A stretch of DNA of 64,000 nt from Nostoc sp. TCL240-02 (GTDB lineage Bacteria; Cyanobacteriota; Cyanobacteriia; Cyanobacteriales; Nostocaceae). The translations under genes were made by a program, and so were the position numbers. Shown piece after piece: positions 55,779-62,249 of this stretch (positions are counted from its first letter, which is position 1; every line of letters starts with the position of its first letter). The notes under the pieces are model-generated. The model saw only the letters and a program-made list of their open reading frames with translations. It was not told the origin of the DNA and made no database searches. The DNA lies in the NCBI RefSeq assembly GCF_013343235.1, contig NZ_CP040094.1, positions 2,790,501-2,854,500 on the forward strand, given 5' to 3'.

Positions 55779-55846
55779 ACAATTTATTTTATAGAAGACT
55801 TGTTTAATACAACTGTGTTAGTATTGAACAATATTGTTTTAAAGCG
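55779..55846. promoter_or_regulatory. Divergent cvkR/cas12k promoter-operator
   Basis: The 68-bp spacer must hold both promoters. It contains the perfect palindrome AACAATATTGTT (55827-55838) and an imperfect inverted repeat with arms AATAC and GTATT (55806-55825). Either could be the operator of the MerR-type regulator. Assignment of -35/-10 boxes is uncertain. Confidence 0.6.
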
Positions 55847-57757
55847 ATGAGCCAAATCACTATTCAGTGTCGTCTTGTAGCCTCAGAATCATCACGCCAC
55901 CAACTATGGAAGTTGATGGCAGAGCTAAATACGCCACTGATTAATGAACTACTGCATCAGGTAAATCAACACCCAGAGTTTGAGACTTGGCGACAAAAGG
56001 GCAAACACTCTATTAGTATTGTCAAAGAACTCTGCCAACCTTTGAAAACTGACCCTCGCTTTATCGGTCAGCCTGGACGGTTTTACGCGAGTGCGATCGC
56101 ATTGGTGAATTACATATATAAATCATGGTTTGCGTTAATGAAGCGATCGCAGTTCCAACTAGAAGGCAAAATTCGCTGGTTGGAAATGCTCAATAGTGAT
56201 GTTGAATTGGTAGAAAGTAGTGGTGTCAGCTTAAATAGTCTTCGCACTAAATCTGCTGAAATTTTGGTTCAATTTGCTACTCTCAATACTGCTGAAACTC
56301 AATCAACGAATGTAAAAAAAGCTAAAAAGCGCAAAAAATCTCAAAATTCAGATAGCGATCGCAATTTATCAAAGAATTTATTTGAGACTTACCGCAACAC
56401 AGAAGATAACTTGACTCGTTGCGCCATCAGCTATTTGCTCAAAAATGGTTGCAAAATCAACGAGAAAGAGGAAGACGCTAAAAAATTTGCTCAACGTCGC
56501 CGTAAACTTGAAATTCAGATTGAACGCCTTAGAGAACAGCTAGAAACACGAATTCCCAAAGGTCGAGGTTTAACCGCTACCAAATGGTTAGAAACCCTTG
56601 TCGTTGCCACTCACAACGTTCCAACAAATGAAGCCGAGGCGAAATCTTGGCAAGACAGCCTTTTAAGACAATCTAGCAAAGTACCTTTCCCAGTAGCTTA
56701 CGAAACTAACGAAGACATGACTTGGTTTAAAAACCAGTTTGGGCGCATCTGTGTAAAATTCAACGGTTTGAGTGAGCATAGTTTTCAAGTGTATTGTGAT
56801 TCTCGCCAACTTCACTGGTTTCAACGCTTCCTAGAAGATCAACAAATTAAGAAAAATAGCAAAAATCAACACTCTAGCAGCCTGTTTACCCTCCGTAGTG
56901 GGCGTATTGCTTGGCAAGAAGAGGAAGGCAAAGGCGATCCTTGGAATGTTAATCGTGTAACCCTCTACTGTTCTGTAGATACCCGCCTATGGACTACTGA
57001 AGGAACCAATCAAGTAAGGGAAGAAAAAGCCGAAAAAATCGCTAAAATTATCACCAATACAAAAGCCAAAGGCAAGCTTAATGAAGAACAGCAAGCCCAT
57101 ATAAAACGGCAAAACTCTACTTTAGACACAATTAATAACCCTTTTCCTCGCCCCACGAAACCTTTATATAAAGGACAATCTCATATTCTTGTTGGTATTA
57201 GCCTCGGCTTAGAAAAGCCTGCAACGCTAGCGGTAGTAGACGGCACTACAGGTCAAGTAATTACCTATCGCAGCATCAAACAACTACTGGGTGATAATTA
57301 CAAACTGCTAAATCGACAGCGACAGCAAAAGCACTCTTTATCCCACCAACGCCAAATAGCTCAAACGCTTGCTGCACTAAATCAGTTTGGAGAATCGGAG
57401 TTAGGGGAATATATAGACAGATTACTAGCGAAAGAGATTATTGCGATCGCCCAAACATACTCTGCTGGAAGTATTGTTCTACCTAAGTTGGACAATATGC
57501 GAGAGCAAGTTCAGAGTGAGATTCAAGCCAAAGCTGAACAAAAATCAGACTCAATAGAAGTTCAACAAAAGTATGCCAAACAGTACCGAGTTAGCGTTCA
57601 TCAATGGAGTTACGGCAGGTTGATGGCAAACATCCAAAGTCAGGCTGTTAAAGCTGGAATTGTGATAGAGGAATCAAAACAGCCAATTCGAGGTAGTCCA
57701 CAAGAGAAAGCGAAAGAATTAGCGATCTCCGCTTACTATTCCCGCAAAATAAACTGA
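55847..57757 (+). CDS. cas12k: Cas12k, nuclease-inactive type V-K effector
   Basis: A 636-residue effector, full length for Cas12k (about 640 residues) and much smaller than active Cas12 proteins. The N-terminal part (ITIQCRLVASESSRHQLWKLMAELNTPLINELL) is a WED-like strand/helix and REC lobe. The RuvC-I segment near residue 450 reads HILVGISLGLEKPATLAVVD with Ser where active enzymes have Asp, and the RuvC-II Glu is not apparent in SAGSIVLPKLDNMREQVQSE. It therefore binds but should not cut DNA. With a tracrRNA:crRNA it recognises GTN PAMs and recruits TniQ, TnsC and TnsB. The gene is intact although tnsB and tniQ are not. Confidence 0.97.
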   Translation: MSQITIQCRLVASESSRHQLWKLMAELNTPLINELLHQVNQHPEFETWRQKGKHSISIVKELCQPLKTDPRFIGQPGRFYASAIALVNYIYKSWFALMKRSQFQLEGKIRWLEMLNSDVELVESSGVSLNSLRTKSAEILVQFATLNTAETQSTNVKKAKKRKKSQNSDSDRNLSKNLFETYRNTEDNLTRCAISYLLKNGCKINEKEEDAKKFAQRRRKLEIQIERLREQLETRIPKGRGLTATKWLETLVVATHNVPTNEAEAKSWQDSLLRQSSKVPFPVAYETNEDMTWFKNQFGRICVKFNGLSEHSFQVYCDSRQLHWFQRFLEDQQIKKNSKNQHSSSLFTLRSGRIAWQEEEGKGDPWNVNRVTLYCSVDTRLWTTEGTNQVREEKAEKIAKIITNTKAKGKLNEEQQAHIKRQNSTLDTINNPFPRPTKPLYKGQSHILVGISLGLEKPATLAVVDGTTGQVITYRSIKQLLGDNYKLLNRQRQQKHSLSHQRQIAQTLAALNQFGESELGEYIDRLLAKEIIAIAQTYSAGSIVLPKLDNMREQVQSEIQAKAEQKSDSIEVQQKYAKQYRVSVHQWSYGRLMANIQSQAVKAGIVIEESKQPIRGSPQEKAKELAISAYYSRKIN

Positions 57758-57797
57758 TTGACAAAACACCGAACCTTGACAATAAAATAAGAAAATT

Positions 57798-58030
57798 CAA
57801 CAGCGCCGCAGTTCATGCTTGTTATAAGCCTCTGTACTGTGTAAATTTGGGTTAGTTTGACTGCTGTTAAACAGTCTTGCTTTCTGACCCTGGTAGCTGC
57901 CCACCTTGATGCTGCTGTCCCTTGCGGACAGGAATAAGGTGCGCCCCCAGTAATAGAGGTGCGGGTTTACCGCAGTGGTGGCTACTGAATCACCTCCGAC
58001 CAAGGAGGAACCCACCTTAATTATTTTTTG
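57798..58030 (+). ncRNA. tracrRNA of the type V-K CAST
   Basis: The spacer after cas12k resembles the ShCAST tracrRNA in order and motifs: AGCGCCGCAGTTCATGCTTG at the 5' end, then GGGTTAGTTTGACTGCTG, TCTTGCTTTCTGACCCTGG, TAGCTGCC, GATGCTGCTGTCC, GTGGCTACTGAATCACCTCC and GGAGGAACCCACCT. AACCCACCT at 58009-58017 is the anti-repeat for the 3' part of the direct repeat, and TAGCTG can pair with CAGCTA in the repeat. ATTATTTTTT after it may end the transcript. The ends are estimated from the homologue. Confidence 0.88.
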
Positions 58031-58217
58031 GCATGGTAAAGCAGGGGCGATTTCGCTGGGACTCCTGCCAAAACTTTAAATCGCTTGTTTAATAAGGTTT
58101 ATAGCCTTTGATGTGTCAGTTGATTTACTTTTTTAAGTATTAACTGACGGGCGGTTTTGGGAGACGTGACAAAAATGCCTTCAGAACTATTGGTAAATCA
58201 AGGCTTTGAAGCGCAGA
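58031..58217. promoter_or_regulatory. CRISPR leader region
   Basis: This 187-bp segment between tracrRNA and the first repeat contains no coding frame. Short inverted repeats occur (TCAGTTGATTTACTTTTTTAAGTATTAACTGA region near 58116-58147). It probably drives or connects the pre-crRNA transcript. Confidence 0.45.
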
Positions 58218-58569
58218 GTTTCAACACCCCTCCCAGCTAGAGGCGGGTTGAAAGAACTACATTATCTTGCCCAATCCATGAATCATTGTTTCAACACCCC
58301 TCCCAGCTAGAGGCGGGTTGAAAGTAGCCAAGGTTTTGTAGTTGTAATGAGGCATTGCTCGGTTTCAACACCCCTCCCAGCTAGAGGCGGGTTGAAAGGT
58401 GTTACTGAATTCTATCAAGCTTTTGACAAAGCAAAGTTTCAACACCCCTCCCAGCTAGAGGCGGGTTGAAAGAGCCTTTAAACGTGAAATGGTTTAGGGA
58501 AGGCAGAGAGTTTCAACACCCCTCCCAGCTAGGGGCGGGTTGAAAGTACACAAAGGGAAGTCAGTAGTA

Positions 58570-59599
58570 TAGCGGTTATCAGTCTTGTGAGGTACAGTAG
58601 CAGCAGTGAGTAAACCAACCCAGCAAATTCTCTATTGTCACTTCTGCGAATGCCGTATCTAATGCCTGGAGTAAATCAGGGTATGTCCTTGCACCGATGC
58701 GACGGAGAATGTTCTTAATCTTGGACCAACAATTCTCAATCGGTGAAAAATCGGGAGAATAGGGGGGGAGATAAATGAGATGAGCGCCAGCAGCGATGAG
58801 CAAAGCTTCAAGTTCATCACTTTTATGGATTGAGCAGTTATCCATGATCACCACTGCACCAGGCCAAAGTTTGGGTACGAGCTTTTGGGCGATGAAGGCA
58901 TCAAAAGTCAAAGCATCGATAGAACCTAAGCCACTCCATTGGGTGAGCAGTCCTTTCAAGCTAATTGCACCAATTACCGAGACATTTTTCCCTTTGCGGT
59001 TGGGCTTTTGAGCATAGGCCCGAAGGCCAGGCAAGGCGCGGGCACATTTGCGGATGAAGGACAGATTAACTCCCGATTCATCTAAGAAAATCAGCTCTTC
59101 GACGGGTATCCCCCTCAAGAGTTTCCAGTACTCAAATCGGGCTAGTTGGACTTCATCACTACCTTTTTTTGTGAGGTGGAGACTTTTTTTTTGAGGTTGA
59201 GGTGAAGTTTCCAGCGAACCATCCGATTCACCGTAGCTACCCCAATTAAGACCTCTGTTTTCTCGTAAAGTCGTTCCCGCAATTCGCTTAACGTCGCATC
59301 GGGCTGTGCTATGACGAGTTGGCGCAGGATTTCTAACTGTTCAGCATTCAACTTTGTTGCTGTCTGCTCAGTCCGCACCTTGGGGCCTATCATCCCCAAT
59401 TCTCGATGGCGTTTGAGTAAATTTTGCACAAAACTTAAGGTGACACCAAAGTTTTTAGCCAGTTTTCGTTGGGAAATGTCACCGCAGGCATAAGCATCAA
59501 CTATTTTTTGACGCAAGTCGAGAGAGTAGGCTTTCATCACCACCAATTATCAGTAGAATTGCTCTCTCCTACTGTACTGAAGTAGACTGATAACCGCTA
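58570..59599 (-). mobile_element. IS630-family element inserted in CRISPR spacer 5
   Basis: A 1030-bp element with inverted ends (TAGCGGTTATCAGTCT at the left; right end complementary, with ACAGTAG also shared further in). TA dinucleotides at 58568-58569 and 59600-59601 are the target duplication typical of IS630/Tc1. Removing the element and one TA rebuilds a 36-nt spacer, the normal size, so insertion into a spacer is precise and recent. Confidence 0.92.
58579..59546 (-). CDS. IS630-family transposase, two frames joined by -1 frameshifting
   Basis: The first frame (59546-59142) encodes the helix-turn-helix region (MKAYSLDLRQKIVDAYACGDISQRKLAKNFG) and the second (59118-58579) the DDE domain (LIFLDESGVNLSF, VIMDNCSIHKS, YLPPYSPDFSPIENCWSKIK). 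The frames join by a -1 shift at a run of nine A residues on the coding strand: LHLNLKKK continues as KSLHLTKKGSDEVQLARFEYWKLLRGIP. Programmed -1 frameshifting on A runs is known in the IS630 group, so the gene may be functional. The alternative is a simple frameshift mutation. Confidence 0.85.
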
Positions 59600-59723
59600 T
59601 AGTTTACAAATTGGGTTTCAACACCCCTCCCAGCTAGAGGCGGGTTAAAAGTATTTTGGGAAAAAGGTTTGTCAACAAATTGCAAAGTTTCAACACCCCT
59701 CCCAACTAAAGGCGGGTTGAAAA

Positions 59724-59804
59724 AATATATACCATCTTGTTCGTAAATTAGCTCTTTCTCGGTGTTAGCATTCCTTTAAAAGCTTTATCGACTTTTTGTA
59801 ACTA
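59724..59804. other. Spacer between the last array repeat and the stand-alone repeat
   Basis: AT-rich DNA with no repeat or gene. It separates the degenerate array end from the homing crRNA unit, which is why the latter is described as delocalised. Confidence 0.5.
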
Positions 59805-59868
59805 GTTCTCAATTTCGATGCCAAGCTGACAGTTTTTAGGTGGGTTGAAAGGATAGAGCAACAGATTC
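59805..59868 (+). ncRNA. Delocalised homing crRNA (repeat-like + tRNA-Arg-matching spacer)
   Basis: A divergent repeat-like segment (59805-59851) starts GTTCTCAA and ends AGGTGGGTTGAAAG. The bases that follow (59852-59868, GATAGAGCAACAGATTC) are 17 nt identical to the tRNA-Arg gene next to the transposon end. The repeat end AGGTGGGTT pairs perfectly with the tracrRNA anti-repeat AACCCACCT, whereas array repeats (AGGCGGGTT) have one mismatch. Delocalised self-targeting crRNAs of 17-20 nt are known from type V-K elements and guide homing into tRNA genes. The 5' end of the unit is uncertain. Confidence 0.9.
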
Positions 59869-59980
59869 TTTGTTTGGAGGGAATGACCTCTGGCTCTATT
59901 AGTGAATAATTAATCCGGTTATAAGTTAGATGCACAAGGATAATACTGCCATACTTATAAATATATAGCAGTATATAAAT
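59869..59980. other. Non-coding stretch between homing spacer and transposon end
   Basis: About 110 bp without recognised features. It would include the 3' end of the homing crRNA transcript. Confidence 0.4.
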
Positions 59981-60066
59981 GTGACAGGTAATATGTTAAC
60001 AGTGACATCAATTAGTTAAATATGACATCAATCTGTTAACAGTGACAAATAATGAGTTAATGTACA
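59981..60066. promoter_or_regulatory. Transposon end, target-proximal (CRISPR side)
   Basis: Read from outside in (minus strand) it begins TGTACATTAACTCATTATTT and contains four TGTCA-ending repeats (plus-strand TGACA at about 59982, 60003, 60023 and 60042), matching the tnsB-side end. The close spacing of about 20 bp is typical of Tn7-like ends where TnsB binds cooperatively. This end faces the PAM. Confidence 0.85.
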
Positions 60067-60071
60067 AAAAA
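60067..60071. repeat. Target site duplication, tRNA side (AAAAA)
   Basis: The five bases after the TGTACA terminus repeat those before the opposite terminus (46109-46113). They lie 1 bp from the tRNA 3' end, so the insertion leaves the tRNA gene intact. Confidence 0.7.
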
Positions 60072-60072
60072 A

Positions 60073-60145
60073 CGAGCGCGGAGGGATTTGAACCCCCGAC
60101 CCACAGAACCGGAATCTGTTGCTCTATCCACTGAGCTACGCGCCC
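60073..60145 (-). tRNA. tRNA-Arg (CCG)
   Basis: A 73-bp gene on the minus strand folds into a full cloverleaf: acceptor GGGCGCG/CGCGCTC with one G-U pair, D arm GCTC..GAGC, anticodon stem ACAGA/TCTGT with loop TTCCGGT (anticodon CCG) and T arm containing GGTTCAAAT. The discriminator is G and CCA is not encoded. The D arm to anticodon arm (60112-60128) is the protospacer of the adjacent CAST. Confidence 0.95.
60112..60131 (-). other. Protospacer and GTG PAM of the homing crRNA
   Basis: Minus-strand GTG (60131-60129) is a GTN PAM, followed by GATAGAGCAACAGATTC (60128-60112), identical to the stand-alone spacer. From the first protospacer base to the transposon end at 60066 there are 62 bp, inside the 60-66-bp window known for type V-K insertion. 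Confidence 0.9.
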
Positions 60146-60211
60146 TTAGTCTCCCCCATTATAGCACGTCTATGATAAAGTTCTCAGCCTAGAAAAACTT
60201 GGTTTATAAGT

Positions 60212-61417
60212 TTACAGATAATTAGCTGGGTCTACTGGTGTACCATTCCGACGGACTTCAAAGTGGAGGTGGGGCCCAGTTGAGAAACCTGTGGAACCCA
60301 CAGCACCGATCGCTTGTCCGCGTTCAACGGCTTGTCCTTCAGAAACATACAACTCGCTGGTATGTCCATAGAGTGTAGTAAGACCATTGCCGTGGTCAAT
60401 AATTACCGCTCTGCCATAACCACCATACCACCCAGCAAAAATCACTCTGCCTGAATCGGCTGCCCGAATTTTACTACCATAGCTAGCGGCAAAATCTAAC
60501 CCAGCATGAAAGCGACGATAGCCAAGGATTGGGTGTATCCGCCAGCCGAAGGGACTACTAGTAGAAGCGTCGCTAGGATATGCCATTACACCGGTTCCTC
60601 GAACGATCACACTTGTCTGGCTGTTGGTTTTTGTTTGCGCCTCTTCTGTTGCTCTGGCTTCTCCTACCTTTTGTTGAATCAAGACTTCCAGATTTTTGGA
60701 TTCCCTCTCTAGCTGGTTTTGCGCTGCTTCCAAGGCTAGGCGATCGCTATTGAGGCGTTGAATCAATTCTGATTGTGACTCCGCCTGAGTTTGATAACCG
60801 GATTTTTGTGCCAGTAGTTGCTCACGAATCAAGGCAATTTCATTTTTTTGTTGTTCTACGCCCGTTTTTTGTTGATTTATCAGGTTTGCTTGGGTGTTGA
60901 GTTTCACCAAAATTTGCTCGTCTGCCTGATACACTAACTTCAACTGATGACGACGGCTGATAAAATCGCTGATATTTTCACTTTGGAGCAAAACTGCCCA
61001 GCCAACAGATGCAGGCGATCGCTGGAGATAACGCAATCGTGCTACTGTTGCTATTTGCCGCTCCTCGTAGGAACGTTGTGCTACAGCTAAATCAGTTTCC
61101 AACTGCTGGAGGCGTTGGGTGGCGAGTTGTAATCGAGATTCGCTCTCTTGAATGTAGCTATCTGTAGTTTGGAGATTTTGCTTTAAACCAGTGAGGTGTT
61201 TTTGGGCCTCTTGTTGGAGATTGGTTAAGCGATCGCGATCGTTAACCACACTCTGACGCTGCTGGTTCATTTGTTGCTGCTGTTGTCGCAGAGTATCAAT
61301 AGACCCTGTGGAAGTTGCATGTACTGGAATTAATGACAAACAAATCCACAAAATGCAGCAGAATACCAGAGATAAACAGCCAAAAATCAGATTTTTACCT
61401 AGAAATCGCGCTCTCAT
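60212..61417 (-). CDS. Murein hydrolase activator EnvC-like / M23 peptidase
   Basis: A 401-residue envelope protein. A signal/anchor segment (FGCLSLVFCCILWICLSLIPVHA) precedes a long coiled coil (about residues 40-255) and a C-terminal M23 (LytM) domain: FHAGLDFAASYGSKIRAADS, YGRAVIIDHGNGLTTLYGH and GPHLHFEVRRNGTPVDP. The zinc ligands H..D, H and HxH are all present, so the domain could cut peptidoglycan cross-bridges, unlike degenerate EnvC activators. It probably acts in cell separation. It was next to the tRNA gene before the CAST arrived. Confidence 0.9.
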   Translation of the reverse strand: MRARFLGKNLIFGCLSLVFCCILWICLSLIPVHATSTGSIDTLRQQQQQMNQQRQSVVNDRDRLTNLQQEAQKHLTGLKQNLQTTDSYIQESESRLQLATQRLQQLETDLAVAQRSYEERQIATVARLRYLQRSPASVGWAVLLQSENISDFISRRHQLKLVYQADEQILVKLNTQANLINQQKTGVEQQKNEIALIREQLLAQKSGYQTQAESQSELIQRLNSDRLALEAAQNQLERESKNLEVLIQQKVGEARATEEAQTKTNSQTSVIVRGTGVMAYPSDASTSSPFGWRIHPILGYRRFHAGLDFAASYGSKIRAADSGRVIFAGWYGGYGRAVIIDHGNGLTTLYGHTSELYVSEGQAVERGQAIGAVGSTGFSTGPHLHFEVRRNGTPVDPANYL

Positions 61418-62249
61418 AGCGTGAGCCTAACTAAAACGATGCTTTCAAACACTATGAGGATTATTCCCAAAATCTGATTAACTCACTCTATGTATCAAAT
61501 TGATCTGCCAAGTTGTAACACAAAGATTCTTGCTATGTCAGCATTAAGCAGGTAAACCTAGTGGTTTATCGCATTAATTTTGATGGGGTTGATAAACGAA
61601 CCGCAAAGGACGCAAAGAACGCGAAGTTAAGAGTTAGAGAAGAGGGATTTAAAGCTGATTTACCTATCAAAACTTTTGCGACAGACCACTAGTAAATGTC
61701 GGAAAAGTTAATGATAGGTAGTTAGAGTATGCCCAATACGCTTCGGATAAGGTTTTTTGATAGACTACGCCCTAGATCACAAAGACGCGATAAATCGCCG
61801 TCTCTACAAAGGACTGATTATTGTAAAGACGGCGATTTATCGCGTCTCTTGCCTTGACCGAACCGTATTGAGAGTATGCCTACCATCGCATCAATGTATT
61901 TGCTGATGGGACTTGGGGATTACTGGGAGGAGTAATCACAGCGCTAGGAATACATGGGTTAGTCACGGTTAGGGATTGTCCAAAAAATGAATTAACCACA
62001 GAGGTAAGGCAGCGCGGTCTTCTCTACGAGACGCTGCGCGATGGGGGTTTCCCCCATGAGTGACTGCCGCGCAGAGAACACAGAGTGAGGAGAGATAGAG
62101 AAGATTTTGGCGTTAGTTTTGAGATATTTTTTGATTGGGAAGTCCCTTTAAAGATAATTGTGTGAAATCTGTTAAAGTTTCAATTAACCTAAAACTTATA
62201 ATTTAGCACGGGCTAAATACCCCGCGATCGCTAATAGGACTTAGGGCTG
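61418..62249. other. 830-bp repeat-rich intergenic region
   Basis: No gene is visible. It contains palindromic repeat copy C (61732-61870), a segment with ACCGCAAAGGACGCAAAGAA near 61600 and a related one near 61990-62090 (AACCACAGAGG ... CGCAGAGAACACAGAG) interrupted by a GC-rich insertion with TCTTCTCTACGAGACGCTGC. These are dispersed repeats of the genome. Confidence 0.5.
61732..61870. repeat. Palindromic MITE-like repeat, copy C (nested)
   Basis: Outer arms CCCAATACGCTTCGGATAAG and CTTGACCGAACCGTATTG (61732 and to 61870) flank an inner, nearly perfect 27-bp inverted repeat (61783-61809 and 61821-61847, one mismatch) beginning AGACGCGATAAATCGCCG. A 139-bp non-coding double palindrome, related to copies A and B. 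Confidence 0.8.

Larger units (their letters stand above)
58218..59723 (+). CRISPR. Type V-K CRISPR array, seven repeats, split by an IS
   Basis: Direct repeats of 37 nt start at 58218, 58288, 58362, 58436, 58510, 59615 and 59687. They begin GTTTCAACACCCCTCCCAGC and end GGCGGGTTGAAAG. Spacers are 33, 37, 37, 37, about 36 (interrupted) and 35 nt. The fifth repeat has AGGGG for AGAGG, the sixth ends GTTAAAAG and the seventh has AACTAAAGG and ends GAAAA, so degeneracy grows toward the distal end. The fifth spacer is split by an IS630-type element. A stand-alone repeat-spacer unit lies 80 bp further on. Confidence 0.97.
46114..60066. mobile_element. Type V-K CRISPR-associated transposon (CAST) inserted at tRNA-Arg
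   Basis: A 13,953-bp Tn7-like element with both ends visible. Each terminus is TGTACA followed inward by TnsB-type repeats ending in TGTCA, and AAAAA flanks both sides. Order: tnsB, tnsC, tniQ (rightward); cargo hsdM, HNH, ATPase, hsdS and merR-type regulator (leftward); cas12k, tracrRNA, CRISPR array (rightward), an IS630 in the array, a stand-alone homing repeat-spacer and the target-proximal end. Family knowledge: Cas12k lacks nuclease activity and guides TnsB/TnsC/TniQ to insert the element about 60-66 bp from a GTN PAM. Lack of TnsA implies replicative cointegrates. tnsB and tniQ are broken here, so self-mobility is doubtful. Confidence 0.95.
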
